From Pseudomonas sp. 5P_3.1_Bac2 (GTDB lineage Bacteria > Pseudomonadota > Gammaproteobacteria > Pseudomonadales > Pseudomonadaceae), in NCBI RefSeq assembly GCF_025465995.1, contig NZ_JANLNY010000022.1:186001-250000 (forward strand): a stretch of 64,000 bases of DNA, given 5' to 3'. Below are positions 27,537 to 36,875 of this stretch, one piece after another. Under the pieces are notes generated by a model. It saw only the letters and a list, made by a program, of their open reading frames with translations. It was not told the DNA's origin and did not search any database. Both the position numbers and the translations under genes were made by a program. Each line of letters starts with the position of its first letter. Positions within the stretch are counted from its first letter, which is position 1.

Positions 27537-29771
27537 ATGAAAGCGCTCGGCAAAATCATCGGCCTGGTAATCCTCGGGCTATTGCTGATCATCGTGGGCC
27601 TCGGTTTCGCCCTCACCCACCTGTTCGATCCCAATGATTACAAAGACGAAATTCAGCAGTTGGCGCGGGAAAAGGCCAGCCTCGAGCTGAATCTCAAGGG
27701 CGATATCGGCTGGAGCCTATTCCCATGGCTCGGCCTCGAACTGACTGATGCCACTTTGGCCAGCCTCGAGACCCCGGACAAACCTTTCGCCAACCTGCGT
27801 CTGCTCGGCCTGTCGGTACGGGTACTGCCACTGCTGCGCAAAGAGCTGCAGATGAGCGATATCCGCGTGGATGGCTTAAGCCTCGACCTGCAACGCGACG
27901 AAAAAGGCCACAGCAACTGGGAAAACGTCGGCAAACCGGCCGCAGCCAAGACCCCGGCCAACAGCCCTGCACCGGCGACAACCGATGAAAGCCCAAGCCC
28001 AGCCGACAGTAGCGTGGTCGCCAGCACCAGCAAATCGCTCAAGCTGGATATCGACAGCCTGATCGTCAACGGCGCGCGGGTTGATTACCACGACCTGCAA
28101 AAAGGCCAGCAATTCAGCGCGGAAAGCATCCAGCTCACCACCGGCGCCATCCGCGACGGCGCCAGCGTGCCGATCAAGCTCAGTGCCTTCTTCGGCATTA
28201 ACCAGCCGATCATCCGCGCCCGCACCGAGCTGCAAGGCAACCTGCGCTTCGACCGCGCCCTGCAGCGCTACCAGCTGGAAGACAGCAAGCTGTCCGGGGA
28301 AATTTCCGGCGAGCCGCTTAACGGCCAGACCCTCACCTACTCCGCCCAAGGCCAATTGCTGCTCGACCAAGCCGCACAGATCGCCGAATGGAATGGCCTC
28401 AAGCTTTCCGGCAACCAACTGCGCGCACTCGGTGAGATCAAAGTCCGCGACCTTGGCAGCGCACCGAAAATTACCGGTGGCTTGTCCATTGCACCACTGA
28501 ACCTGCGTGAATTCCTCGCCACCATCGGGCAAAAACTGCCGACGCTGACGGACGACAAAACCCTCAAGCAATTCGAGCTGGTCACCCGCTTAAACGGCAC
28601 CGCCAACAGCCTGAGTCTGGATGATCTGAAAGTCACCCTCGACGACAGCCATTTTACCGGCCAAGTCGCCGTAGCCGACTTCAGCAAGCAGGCCCTGCGC
28701 GTGCAGCTCAAGGGCGACCAACTGAACCTCGACCGCTACCTGCCAGCGCCGGATAAAAACGCCAAGAGCAGCAGCGCCGCCCGCGCCTCGGAAGTAAAAG
28801 CCAGCATCGCCAGCGCCGGTGAAAGCGGCAGCACCCCGCTGCCCAACGCCCCAACTCAACATGCCTGGAGCACTGCCGAAGTGCTGCCACTGAACAGCCT
28901 GCGCAAGGTTGATCTGCAGCTCGACCTGGCCCTCGCGCAGCTCACCGCCAAGACGCAAGCCATCAGTGACTTCAGCCTCAAGGCGCAAGGCAAAGATGGC
29001 CTGATCAACCTGCAACAAGCACAAGGCAAATTGGGCAACGGCAACTTCGCCTTCAACGGCACCATCGACGCCCGCCCGGACAACGCCCTGCTCAGCCTGC
29101 ACAGCACGCTTAAGCAAATCCCCGTGCAAGCCTTCCTCACCAAACCAGAGCAACCGGCGCCGGTTAAAGGCCTGCTGGACTTAACCGCCAACCTCAGCAC
29201 CAGCGGCAACAGCCAACGCGCCTGGGTCGACGGCCTGAACGGCAACGCCAGCTTCTTGCTCAATAAAGGCGCGCTGGTCGGCGCCAACTTGGAACAACAA
29301 CTGTGCCGCGGCATTGCCACGCTCAACCGTAAATCCCTCAGCAGCGAAGTGCGCAGCAAGGACACTCCATTCGAAACCCTGCAAGGCAGCCTCAACATCA
29401 ACCATGGCGTGGCCAGCAACCCGGATCTGAAGGTGGCCATACCTGGCCTCGCGGTTAAGGGCGACGGCGATCTGGATCTGCGCATTCTGGGCCTGGACTA
29501 TCGCATCGGCATCACCGTGGAGGGCGATACCCGCGCCATGCCAGACCCAGCCTGCCAGGTGAACTCGCGCTACGTCGGCATCGAATGGCCGGTACGTTGC
29601 CGTGGCCCGCTGGAGATGGGCGGCAAAGCCTGCCGCCTGGATCAGGACGGCTTGGGCAAAGTTGCCGCCAAACTGGCCGGCAACAAGCTCAATGAAAAAA
29701 TCGAAGAGAAGCTCGGCGATAAAGTCAGCCCCGAACTCAAGGAAGCACTCAAGGGCCTGTTCAAACGATGA
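27537..29771 (+). CDS. AsmA-family envelope protein
   Basis: A 744-aa protein with one N-terminal membrane segment ([20 protein letters not shown]) and a very long periplasmic beta-rich region. The AsmA start ([39 protein letters not shown]) and the conserved C-terminal region ([30 protein letters not shown]) define the family. AsmA-like proteins are thought to form grooved bridges for phospholipid transport toward the outer membrane. A low-complexity Ala/Pro/Ser stretch at about 140-160 is notable. The stop overlaps the mutY start (ATGA), so the two are coupled. Confidence 0.93.
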   Translation: MKALGKIIGLVILGLLLIIVGLGFALTHLFDPNDYKDEIQQLAREKASLELNLKGDIGWSLFPWLGLELTDATLASLETPDKPFANLRLLGLSVRVLPLLRKELQMSDIRVDGLSLDLQRDEKGHSNWENVGKPAAAKTPANSPAPATTDESPSPADSSVVASTSKSLKLDIDSLIVNGARVDYHDLQKGQQFSAESIQLTTGAIRDGASVPIKLSAFFGINQPIIRARTELQGNLRFDRALQRYQLEDSKLSGEISGEPLNGQTLTYSAQGQLLLDQAAQIAEWNGLKLSGNQLRALGEIKVRDLGSAPKITGGLSIAPLNLREFLATIGQKLPTLTDDKTLKQFELVTRLNGTANSLSLDDLKVTLDDSHFTGQVAVADFSKQALRVQLKGDQLNLDRYLPAPDKNAKSSSAARASEVKASIASAGESGSTPLPNAPTQHAWSTAEVLPLNSLRKVDLQLDLALAQLTAKTQAISDFSLKAQGKDGLINLQQAQGKLGNGNFAFNGTIDARPDNALLSLHSTLKQIPVQAFLTKPEQPAPVKGLLDLTANLSTSGNSQRAWVDGLNGNASFLLNKGALVGANLEQQLCRGIATLNRKSLSSEVRSKDTPFETLQGSLNINHGVASNPDLKVAIPGLAVKGDGDLDLRILGLDYRIGITVEGDTRAMPDPACQVNSRYVGIEWPVRCRGPLEMGGKACRLDQDGLGKVAAKLAGNKLNEKIEEKLGDKVSPELKEALKGLFKR

Positions 29772-30847
29772 GCCCTGAGCAATTTTCCCAAGCGGTATTA
29801 ACCTGGTACGACAGCCACGGCCGCAAGGACCTGCCGTGGCAGCAGAACATCAACCCCTACCGGGTCTGGGTGTCAGAAATCATGCTGCAGCAAACCCAGG
29901 TCAGCACCGTGCTGGGTTACTTCGACCGTTTTATGCATGCGTTGCCCACCGTGAAGGCACTGGCCGAAGCGCCGGAAGATGAAGTGCTGCACCTCTGGAC
30001 AGGGCTGGGTTACTACACCCGCGCGCGCAACCTGCAAAAAACTGCGCAACGGGTGATGAGCGAGCATGGCGGCGAGTTTCCCCGCGATGTCGAGCAACTC
30101 ACCGCCCTGCCCGGTATTGGCCGCTCCACCGCCGGCGCTATCGCGAGTTTAAGCATGGGCCTGCGCGCGCCGATCCTCGACGGCAACGTCAAGCGCGTGC
30201 TGGCCCGTTACGTGGCCCAGGAGGGCTATCCCGGCGAGCCCAAGGTGGCTAAGCAGCTATGGGACGTGGCCGAGCGCTTGCTGCCACAGAGCCGGGTTAA
30301 CCATTACACCCAAGCCATGATGGACTTAGGCGCGACCCTGTGTACCCGAAGCAAACCGAGCTGCCTGATTTGTCCGTTGCAAAGCGGCTGCCAAGCCCAT
30401 TTGCTTGGCCTGGAGATTCGCTACCCTATCGCCAAGCCACGTAAAGCTGTGCCGCAGCGCCGCACGCTGATGCCTCTGCTGCACAACCGCGCAGGCGAGG
30501 TGTTGCTCTATCGACGGCCATCCAGCGGTTTGTGGGGCGGTTTATGGAGCCTGCCGGAGCTCGAAGATATTGCCGCGCTGGATGACCTCGCCGCCCAGCA
30601 CCAGCTCCAGATCGGTCAGCGCCAAGCTTTGGCAGGGCTAAGCCACACCTTTAGCCATTTCCAGCTGGCAATCGAACCCTGGCTGGTGCAGGTCGAGCGT
30701 GCCCCTAGCGCCGTGGCCGAGGCGGACTGGCTCTGGTATAACCTCGCCACCCCGCCGCGCCTGGGCCTTGCCGCCCCAGTAAAAAAACTACTGAAACGCG
30801 CCGCCGATGCACTCGCCACCACCGCGACTATTGGAGAACCCGCATGA
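29768..30847 (+). CDS. mutY: A/G-specific adenine DNA glycosylase MutY
   Basis: A 359-aa DNA repair enzyme that removes adenine opposite 8-oxoguanine. The HhH-GPD domain has the catalytic Glu in [10 protein letters not shown] and the helix-hairpin-helix [12 protein letters not shown]. The [4Fe-4S] cluster loop is C-x6-C-x2-C-x5-C ([17 protein letters not shown]). The C-terminal NUDIX-like domain recognises 8-oxoG. It overlaps asmA by four bases upstream and yggX by four bases downstream; mutY-yggX is a conserved pair. Confidence 0.97.
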   Translation: MSPEQFSQAVLTWYDSHGRKDLPWQQNINPYRVWVSEIMLQQTQVSTVLGYFDRFMHALPTVKALAEAPEDEVLHLWTGLGYYTRARNLQKTAQRVMSEHGGEFPRDVEQLTALPGIGRSTAGAIASLSMGLRAPILDGNVKRVLARYVAQEGYPGEPKVAKQLWDVAERLLPQSRVNHYTQAMMDLGATLCTRSKPSCLICPLQSGCQAHLLGLEIRYPIAKPRKAVPQRRTLMPLLHNRAGEVLLYRRPSSGLWGGLWSLPELEDIAALDDLAAQHQLQIGQRQALAGLSHTFSHFQLAIEPWLVQVERAPSAVAEADWLWYNLATPPRLGLAAPVKKLLKRAADALATTATIGEPA

Positions 30848-31116
30848 CCCGCACCGTACAGTGCCGCAAACACAAGCAAGAGCTCCCCGGCCTGGAGCGC
30901 CCGCCTTATCCAGGCGCCAAAGGTGAGGACATCTTCAATAACGTGTCCAAGCAAGCTTGGGACGAATGGCAGAAGCACCAGACCCTGCTGATCAACGAAC
31001 GTCGCCTGAACATGATGAACGCCGACGATCGTAAGTTCCTCCAAGGCGAAATGGACAAGTTCCTCTCCGGCGAGGACTACGCCCAAGCCGACGGCTATGT
31101 GCCGCCTAGTGAATAA
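30844..31116 (+). CDS. yggX: Oxidative damage protection / Fe(II)-trafficking protein YggX
   Basis: A 90-aa cytoplasmic protein linked to protection of Fe-S clusters under superoxide. It starts [24 protein letters not shown], with the conserved Cys7, then [26 protein letters not shown]. Length and sequence match the family fully. The start overlaps the mutY stop (ATGA), and a hairpin follows. Confidence 0.97.
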   Translation: MTRTVQCRKHKQELPGLERPPYPGAKGEDIFNNVSKQAWDEWQKHQTLLINERRLNMMNADDRKFLQGEMDKFLSGEDYAQADGYVPPSE

Positions 31117-31125
31117 AGCTTTTGC

Positions 31126-31151
31126 GGGCGTATTGACAGCTCAATACGCCC
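31126..31151 (+). terminator. Hairpin after yggX
   Basis: GGGCGTATTGA-CAGC-TCAATACGCCC is a perfect 11-bp stem directly after the yggX stop. It lacks a T run, so termination may be weak; it may instead protect the mRNA 3' end. Confidence 0.6.
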
Positions 31152-31224
31152 GGTGAAAAACCTAGCTGTAACCCTCGAACAAAGCTAAGCGCAGGAAATA
31201 ATTAAATATTTTTTCACTTCACGC

Positions 31225-31253
31225 TTGACGCCCCCTCGAGAAACGCGTTTAAT
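31225..31253 (+). promoter_or_regulatory. Sigma-70 promoter of tRNA-Phe
   Basis: TTGACG at 31225-31230 and TTTAAT at 31248-31253 are separated by exactly 17 bp and lie 10 bp before the tRNA. Confidence 0.8.
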
Positions 31254-31263
31254 GCGCCCCGTT

Positions 31264-31339
31264 GCCCAGGTAGCTCAGTCGGTAGAGCAGGGGATTGAAA
31301 ATCCCCGTGTCGGCGGTTCGATTCCGTCCCTGGGCACCA
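31264..31339 (+). tRNA. tRNA-Phe (GAA)
   Basis: 76 nt including the encoded CCA. The acceptor stem GCCCAGG/CCTGGGC, D-arm AGCTCAGTCGGTAGAGC, anticodon arm GGGGA-TTGAAAA-TCCCC with anticodon GAA, and T-loop GGTTCGATTCC are all visible. Its 3' end is duplicated at 36710, making it the left edge of a possible insertion. Confidence 0.97.
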
Positions 31340-31388
31340 AAATACCGAAACCCCTGATACCGCAAGGTACCAGGGGTTTTTTAATACC
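31323..31388. repeat. Direct repeat, left copy (tRNA-Phe 3' end plus terminator)
   Basis: The 24 bp at 31323-31346 (tRNA 3' end with CCA and the next seven bases) recur exactly at 36710-36733. After one mismatch a further 17 bp match, then similarity continues through the terminator with small indels. Confidence 0.85.
31348..31383 (+). terminator. Terminator of tRNA-Phe
   Basis: AAACCCCTG ... CAGGGGTTTTTT stem-loop with a T run, starting nine bases after the tRNA. Confidence 0.8.
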
Positions 31389-31881
31389 TACGATTTAATG
31401 GCTGCTAGAGCATTTCTGGGCCAAGGCGCTTTGATCGTTTGATGGCAAGCAGTCCAACAGACTTTCGGTACAGCCCCAAAAACTGAATAGTTTTAATCTG
31501 AATGAAACGTTCAGCTTGAGAGCCTCCGACAGACAAGCTGAGACGCCGGCCATACAGCTCGCCCCAGGCACCCTTTCGCTCCCCAGGCACGCCACAGGAT
31601 CTCTGAGCGCGCCCGACCGCCTTTCACTCCGAACGATTACAAGTTACGCGGTATGCGCGGCACGCATAGCCCAGCCCCTCGAGTCGAACAGCAGGGCAAA
31701 TACTGGATCTGCGCTGCAACTGGGTAACTGATCCGACTTGCCCCCTTTGCATTCGACTAATCAGCCATTTGCATCGACTTTGACCAGTACTCTTCGTGGC
31801 CTGACGTTCTCCCCAGCAACCAAGATCAAGGCCGCTTAGGGAGAAACTCTAGTTTTGAGTGGTGCAATATTTGGGGGGACG
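31389..31881. other. Gene-free 490-bp stretch inside the islet
   Basis: Only short open frames with no recognisable signatures or ribosome sites occur. This is where an integrase would be expected next to the tRNA; nothing resembling one is left. Confidence 0.5.
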
Positions 31882-33603
31882 TCAATTATGAGAAAGCTCT
31901 ACTTCTGACGAGTACGGATTTAAGGCGGGATTACCAGGGCATCCAGTTCCAGGATTGATCAGCAGCACGCTCAACTGCTGTGGTGGCTGGTGCTGCAACC
32001 CTGATGGTGATTCGCAGACCCGTTGAATAAAGTTATCGGTGAACAACAGCTTACCGTGCACGAAATATTCGTTCGGCCGCAGATTGGGATTGTCGATCTT
32101 GGTACCCAGTCGAGCGGCCAACCAGCTTCCGGCCTCGTAATGACTGATCCAGCGCTGTCGGGAGAGGTCAGTCAAGGCTCCGCTCGGTGCATCCCGAGCG
32201 ACCACAATCACCGGCACGTCACTGACTTCTGGCACCAGGTCGTTGTGCCCCCAATAACCGCCCTCACCCAGGCGCTGACCATGGTCACCGGTGATGATCA
32301 GATAGCGCTCACCTTCCAAGCGGTCGAAGTCGGCAAGGATCTCCGCCAGCATTGTGTCGAGGTAGCGAATCGAGTTGTCGTAAGCGTTGCTTTGCCCGTC
32401 AGGCCCCTGGTCCGGCCAGGGTGCCGGGGTCGGCTCATGATGATAGTTCTGGGCATACGGCAAATGAGCGGTACGTAGATTGAGCACCACGAAGTTTCGG
32501 TCAGCCCAGCGCTGCTGACCGAGTATGTCGAGTAGCGCCCGATCCTGGCGCTGGAGAAAGCGCAGCGGATGATCTTCACGGGTGATGGACACATCAAGGT
32601 AGCGGCTACCGAGGTGAGCCAACAACTTGGACTCCTGCGATGACAGCCAGTGCGTGCGAAAGCCCGCTTCACGAGCAAAGCGGAACAAGTTGATTTGCCC
32701 GCTACGCAACAGGTTGTCCTGGCCTGGTTCGCGAATGGGGTTGAGCAAATAGGGGAGGCTTACATCGGTGGCTACGCCGGCGGCAACTCCGCGCCTGGAG
32801 AAGGCATCTGGGTGGTCGCGTAGATAAGCCGTGAGCTGTGGCGTGGTATCGCGGGAATAGCCGAACAGCCCCAACCGATCGCTACGCAGCGAGTCGGCCA
32901 CTACCAGCCACACATGGCGCGCGCTGCTTGGGATTGCGCTGAGCTTGTAGGGAGCGAATGGTGAAGGCGGCAGGCTGGCCTCGCCACGAAAGGCCAGGCG
33001 TACCGCCCAAGCGGAAAACGCATTGAGGCTATTGTGCAGCGCGCTACGGCTTGGGCTGGCCACGAAGGAATCGAGGTTTCGGTAGGTTGCCCGATACGGT
33101 TTCGAAAGCAGCACCACGGCAATCAATACCAGCGCCCAACGACTCTGTGGCAGGGCAACCCGTGTCGGCACTAGGAGGTGAAGGGCCAACAGCAGGCCGT
33201 AGGGCACTGTCACACAGAACAGTACCGGCCAATGCTGTGCGGCGCTATGCAGCGCGGTCTGGCGCACTTCGGCGGAGTCATTGAGCAGCGACTGGATGTC
33301 AACAGCGCTGAGCGGCTCGCCGAAAAAACTAATGTTTCCCAGTTGCAGTAATTGCATCAGCACGAATAGCAGCACGATAGCCACCGTCAGTGCGCGCAGA
33401 TTGCACAACCACAGCGCCGCACTGAACAGCCATAGCGTCACCCCATAGCCAAGCTCTAGTTCGGCGCGGTTGCTGGAAGTGAACAGTTGCTGCAGAAAGT
33501 CGTCGGCGAGTAATAGCGCACAACTTAGGCTGGCCAGTAGCACAAGATTGAGCCAGGCACGCGAGGTAACCGGCTTGGTGGGCAAGGGGGAGGAAAGCAA
33601 CAT
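31882..33603 (-). CDS. Sulfatase-superfamily membrane transferase (EptA/phosphoethanolamine-transferase-like)
   Basis: A 573-aa protein with about five N-terminal membrane segments (residues 15-165) and a periplasmic alkaline-phosphatase-fold domain. The nucleophile region reads WLVVADSLRSDRLGLFGYSRDTTPQL, resembling the GETxR ... GYxRxTTP motif of phosphoethanolamine transferases but with Ser in ADS at the usual Thr position. Metal-ligand regions LRTAHLPY and ITGDHGQRLGEGGYWGHND are present. It probably modifies a lipid or glycan headgroup, but the exact donor and acceptor are unknown. It is six bases after the cytochrome b561 gene, the last of a three-gene unit. Confidence 0.8.
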   Translation of the reverse strand: MLLSSPLPTKPVTSRAWLNLVLLASLSCALLLADDFLQQLFTSSNRAELELGYGVTLWLFSAALWLCNLRALTVAIVLLFVLMQLLQLGNISFFGEPLSAVDIQSLLNDSAEVRQTALHSAAQHWPVLFCVTVPYGLLLALHLLVPTRVALPQSRWALVLIAVVLLSKPYRATYRNLDSFVASPSRSALHNSLNAFSAWAVRLAFRGEASLPPSPFAPYKLSAIPSSARHVWLVVADSLRSDRLGLFGYSRDTTPQLTAYLRDHPDAFSRRGVAAGVATDVSLPYLLNPIREPGQDNLLRSGQINLFRFAREAGFRTHWLSSQESKLLAHLGSRYLDVSITREDHPLRFLQRQDRALLDILGQQRWADRNFVVLNLRTAHLPYAQNYHHEPTPAPWPDQGPDGQSNAYDNSIRYLDTMLAEILADFDRLEGERYLIITGDHGQRLGEGGYWGHNDLVPEVSDVPVIVVARDAPSGALTDLSRQRWISHYEAGSWLAARLGTKIDNPNLRPNEYFVHGKLLFTDNFIQRVCESPSGLQHQPPQQLSVLLINPGTGCPGNPALNPYSSEVELSHN

Positions 33604-33609
33604 GCGTGG

Positions 33610-34155
33610 TCAGACTCCGTGTTTGTCGGGCAGAGGGCGGCGGCGCCCCGTGATCATCGACAAGGGCAGGTTTTCTCGCAGGCGCAGGCTTTCGTAGAGG
33701 GCAGCAGCCACATGCAAGCACACCAGCGCGAGCAAGCCATCGGCGATCCAGGAATGCAGTGTCATCAGCCAGTCGACGCCCCACAACGCATCAACTTCTT
33801 GCATCAGTAAGCCAGTTAGCCCCAGCGCGGTAATTGCCAGCATCATCAGCAACATCACCAAGGCACCGAGCGGCGAATGGCCTAGGCGGTGAAAGGGGCG
33901 TCCGTGACGCAACGCAGACAGGTGCTCGGCCAGACGCATACGGGTCGGCCAGAAGTCCGTCCAGCGTGCACTGCGCGGACCACTGAAGCCCCAGACCAGA
34001 CGCAGCAGCAACCAAGCACAGGCGTAGTAACCGAGCCAGGTGTGCCAATCATCGCCGGCCTCGTTGAAGAAGTAGTTGGCGACGAAGACACCCGCGAGGG
34101 AAAGGTGAAACAGACGTATTAGTGGGTCCCACAGCCGGATCGTCGCCGCGCTCAT
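33610..34155 (-). CDS. Cytochrome b561-family membrane protein
   Basis: A 181-aa di-heme-type membrane cytochrome with four hydrophobic segments. Candidate heme ligands are His in LWDPLIRLFHLSLAG (helix 1), GDDWHTWLGYYA (helix 2), HRLGHSPLGALVMLLMM and LMTLHSWIADGLLALVCLHVAAAL (last helix). It matches the Ni/Fe-hydrogenase-type/b561 family that moves electrons across the inner membrane. The ATG overlaps the PepSY stop by one base (TGATG), and the sulfatase-like gene starts six bases downstream. The redox partner is probably the PepSY protein or quinone; this is an inference. Confidence 0.88.
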   Translation of the reverse strand: MSAATIRLWDPLIRLFHLSLAGVFVANYFFNEAGDDWHTWLGYYACAWLLLRLVWGFSGPRSARWTDFWPTRMRLAEHLSALRHGRPFHRLGHSPLGALVMLLMMLAITALGLTGLLMQEVDALWGVDWLMTLHSWIADGLLALVCLHVAAALYESLRLRENLPLSMITGRRRPLPDKHGV

Positions 34156-34421
34156 CAGTCTTCGATCTCAGTCTTCACGGCGTTACCGCTAACCGGGTCG
34201 TGGTAGATCTCTACCTTGCGCTTATCTTTGTCCAGACCATAGATCTCGTAGCAGTTGCCATCAGTGATCTTGAATTTGCTGATCTGATAACCCTGGCTCT
34301 TCAGTTGCGCCTGGAACTTCTCCGGGTCTTGCCAGGTGGAGCGCTGGGCAGTGGTGCATTCGGTTTTGGCGAACGCTAATGGGCTGGCCAGCAGCAAGGC
34401 TGAAAACAGTACGTAGCGCAT
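34155..34421 (-). CDS. Periplasmic PepSY domain protein
   Basis: An 88-aa secreted protein with a signal peptide (MRYVLFSALLLASPLAFA) and a single PepSY domain (DPEKFQAQLKSQGYQISKFKITDGNCYEIYGLDKDKRKVEIYHDPVSG). Two Cys could form a disulfide. Such small PepSY proteins are often next to two-component systems and cytochrome b561 genes. The ATG at 34421 is preferred over an upstream in-frame start because it begins the signal peptide. The gene is first of the leftward unit, opposite the response regulator, with a tandem box between them. Confidence 0.87.
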   Translation of the reverse strand: MRYVLFSALLLASPLAFAKTECTTAQRSTWQDPEKFQAQLKSQGYQISKFKITDGNCYEIYGLDKDKRKVEIYHDPVSGNAVKTEIED

Positions 34422-34467
34422 GATCAAAGCTCTCTTGTCGATGGGAGGCTTACGGTGAGGGGCGAAG

Positions 34468-34484
34468 CTTAATGAAGTCTTAGC
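34468..34484. promoter_or_regulatory. Tandem TTAA-type response-regulator box
   Basis: CTTAAT-GAAGT-CTTAGC resembles the direct-repeat box of PmrA/QseB/BqsR-type OmpR regulators (CTTAAG-N5-CTTAAG). It lies in the 148-bp spacer between the divergent PepSY and response-regulator genes, so it could control both. The first half fits 5 of 6, the second 4 of 6. Confidence 0.5.
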
Positions 34485-34569
34485 GAGCAATATCCAGTAA
34501 CACATGGCCGCAGCCAGCGAGCGCCTTGCTCGCCATCATGGCGGCATTCTTGAGAAGGAGGACGGCCAC

Positions 34570-35235
34570 TTGCGGGTGTTACTGGTGGAAGATGATCGCG
34601 CCCTAGCCCAGGGGATTCGAATGGCCTTTAGAGGTGAGGGATACACCATGGACTGGGTTGCCGACGGTCTAGACGCTAGCCACGCCCTGCGTTGCGAGCG
34701 ATTCGACCTGGTGCTATTGGACCTGGGGCTACCACGTCAAGACGGCCTGGATTTACTGCGTGAAATGCGCGCACGAGAAGAAGGCAATGTGCCGGTTATG
34801 ATCCTCACCGCACGCGACACCACCACCGACCGTATCCAAGGCCTTGACGCCGGCGCCGACGACTACCTGATCAAACCTTTCGACCTCGACGAGCTGAAAG
34901 CCCGCATCCGCGCTCTGCTGCGTCGCAGCCAGGGGCGTGCACAGCCATTGTTGGAGCACTCCGGGATCAGCCTGGACCCGGCCACTCAAGAGGTGCGCTA
35001 CCAGGAAAACCTGGTGACGATGACGCCCATGGAATACCAGTTACTGCATCAGTTGCTGATACGCCCTGGCGTGGTGGTGACGCGCGAGCGGCTCAGCAAC
35101 ACCCTTTATGGCTGGCATGAAAGCGGACCGGGCAACACTCTGGAAGTGCTAATCCACAACCTACGCAAAAAGCTGGATAGCCGCCTGATCCGCACAGTGC
35201 GTGGCGTCGGCTACGTGATGGAGCGCGGATCGTGA
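34570..35235 (+). CDS. OmpR-family response regulator (PmrA/QseB-like)
   Basis: 221 aa. The receiver domain has the acidic pair in LRVLLVEDDRAL, phospho-acceptor Asp51 (LVLLDLGLPRQDG) and Lys in DDYLIKPFDLDEL. The winged-helix domain ends NLRKKLDSRLIRTVRGVGYVMERG. The start is set at a TTG (34570), because AAGGAGG at 34555-34561 is correctly spaced and the protein then begins with the family N-terminus. An upstream ATG would add 22 unconserved residues. The stop overlaps the GTG start of the kinase gene (GTGA). The likely targets are the divergent PepSY-cytochrome-transferase unit. Confidence 0.93.
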   Translation: MRVLLVEDDRALAQGIRMAFRGEGYTMDWVADGLDASHALRCERFDLVLLDLGLPRQDGLDLLREMRAREEGNVPVMILTARDTTTDRIQGLDAGADDYLIKPFDLDELKARIRALLRRSQGRAQPLLEHSGISLDPATQEVRYQENLVTMTPMEYQLLHQLLIRPGVVVTRERLSNTLYGWHESGPGNTLEVLIHNLRKKLDSRLIRTVRGVGYVMERGS

Positions 35236-36602
35236 TTGCCATCCGCACCCGCATCCTCGCGCCGACCATCATCCTAGTCATCTTCGGCAGTTTGGCACTG
35301 GGGCTACTCGCTTGGCGCGATAGCCATCGCGAGATCGAGGAGGTCTATGACGCCCAACTGGTACAAGCAGCACGACTACTGGAGGGCATCCTCCAACGTC
35401 AGGATGATCCGCAGCAGACTGATTGGGCACAGATTGGCGCAGCCCTTGATGCGGCATTGGATCGATCCGGCGAGGGCATCCTCAGCCACCCCTATGAAAT
35501 CAACCTGTCCTTCCAAATCTGGTCGCAGGATGGTCAGCTACTGGTTCGCTCGCAACATGCGCCGTTACTGCCATCACCGCCAGCAGCGGGATTACATGAC
35601 CTGCTTATCGACGGCCAGAACTGGTGTGGCGTGCTACTGCAGGACCGCGTGCACGGAATGCGCATCTGGGTAGGCGAACAGGACGACCTGCGGCAGGACC
35701 TCATCCAACGCATCGTGCAGCACGCCCTAATTCCGACCCTGATCGGCCTACCTCTACTGGCGATGATCATTTGGCTACTTCTCGGCTGGGGGCTGAGGCC
35801 CCTGCAACGTTTGGCCTGGCAGATCCGCGCGCGCCCGGCGGACAGCCTTGATCCTCTTAATTCAGGCCCGCTTCCACCCGAGCTAGAGCCCATGCGCACG
35901 GCACTCGACCGCCTGCTCGGACAGTTGCGATGTGTATTGGAGCGCGAACGTCGCTTTATTGCCGACGCAGCCCACGAGCTGCGTACGCCGCTGGCGGTCA
36001 TTGATATCCACGTACAAAATGCACGCCAAGCCAGTAACAAAGAGGAACGCAACGAGGCGCTGGATTTTCTACAGCAGGGTGTGAGACGTGCCACACGAAC
36101 CGCCAGCCAATTGCTGACCATGGCCCGTTTGGAGCCTGCCGGCTATGAGCGACGCCCGCTCGATTTGGTCGCCCTAGTGCGCGAAGAACTGGCCGAGCTT
36201 GCGCCACTTGCCCTTAGTCGCGAAGTTGAGCTCGTGCTCGATAACGAGTCTGACTGCTCCTTGCTGGGTGAGCCTAGCTCTATCGCTATTCTTCTGCAAA
36301 ACCTGCTCAGTAACGCACTGGCCTTCGCCCCAAAAGGTAGCGAAGTGCGCGTGCGGCTGCGCCATTGCAGTGACCAGGAAGTGGAGTTGCAGGTGTTAGA
36401 CGAGGGACCAGGAGTCAGCGATGCCATGCTCAACCGCCTGTGTGATCGTTTTTACAGTGAAGGTAACCCCGATGGGGTTGGACTCGGCTTGGCCATCGTC
36501 GAGATGATTAGCCTTCGCATGGGTGGCGTCCTGCAGTTCTCCAATCGAGACCAGGGTGGTTTCTGCGTGCAGCTAAGATTCCCCCGGCAGGCTCACTCTT
36601 GA
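35232..36602 (+). CDS. Two-component sensor histidine kinase (QseC/PmrB-like)
   Basis: A 456-aa inner-membrane kinase. Transmembrane segment 1 (about 8-28) is followed by a periplasmic region of about 130 residues starting REIEEVYDAQLVQAARLLEG, typical of the 2CSK_N sensor type. Then come transmembrane segment 2 (ALIPTLIGLPLLAMIIWLLLGW), a HAMP-like linker, the H-box RRFIADAAHELRTPLAV and the ATPase boxes (DEGPG, DGVGLGLAIV). The REIEE stretch matches an RExxE motif used by some Fe(II)-sensing kinases, though acidic residues here are common in the family. The GTG start overlaps the regulator stop. Confidence 0.92.
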   Translation: MIAIRTRILAPTIILVIFGSLALGLLAWRDSHREIEEVYDAQLVQAARLLEGILQRQDDPQQTDWAQIGAALDAALDRSGEGILSHPYEINLSFQIWSQDGQLLVRSQHAPLLPSPPAAGLHDLLIDGQNWCGVLLQDRVHGMRIWVGEQDDLRQDLIQRIVQHALIPTLIGLPLLAMIIWLLLGWGLRPLQRLAWQIRARPADSLDPLNSGPLPPELEPMRTALDRLLGQLRCVLERERRFIADAAHELRTPLAVIDIHVQNARQASNKEERNEALDFLQQGVRRATRTASQLLTMARLEPAGYERRPLDLVALVREELAELAPLALSREVELVLDNESDCSLLGEPSSIAILLQNLLSNALAFAPKGSEVRVRLRHCSDQEVELQVLDEGPGVSDAMLNRLCDRFYSEGNPDGVGLGLAIVEMISLRMGGVLQFSNRDQGGFCVQLRFPRQAHS

Positions 36603-36709
36603 GTTCACACCACCAGTCGCACCATTAGCAGCATCAGCAAATGTCTTGAGTAAAACACCTAGGTTCATTGTTTTACTGGTCAAACCTTCACCGATGCCGA
36701 GTACGCGAC

Positions 36710-36773
36710 TCCGTCCCTGGGCACCAAAATACCAAAACCCCTGATACCGCAGGTAACAGGGGTTTTAATACCT
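36710..36773. repeat. Direct repeat, right copy (tRNA-Phe 3' fragment plus terminator)
   Basis: A fragment identical to the last 17 bases of tRNA-Phe with CCA and the next seven bases (24 bp exact). It is followed by a terminator-like hairpin (AAAACCCCTG ... CAGGGGTTTT) matching that after the intact tRNA. The upstream 59 bases of a tRNA are absent, so it is not a functional gene. It lies in the 273-bp gap after the sensor kinase. Confidence 0.85.
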
Positions 36774-36875
36774 GACGTTTAGCCCAAGCACTCAGTGCTT
36801 AAGCGACTACAGCCAGCATGTCGCTTAAGCATTAGCTATGCACTGCATGACAGCCGATAGCTGCACAAGGGCCAG

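Larger units (their letters stand above)
31323..36773. mobile_element. Putative tRNA-Phe genomic islet (integrase lost)
   Basis: A 5.4-kb segment lies between the functional tRNA-Phe and a second copy of its 3' end with terminator. It carries five genes: sulfatase-like transferase, cytochrome b561, PepSY protein, response regulator and sensor kinase. The flanks (yggX on the left, ABC operon on the right) are neighbours of tRNA-Phe in other pseudomonads, from recalled synteny. No integrase, transposase or phage gene is present, so it would be a decayed islet. An alternative is an old partial duplication of the tRNA locus. Confidence 0.55.
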
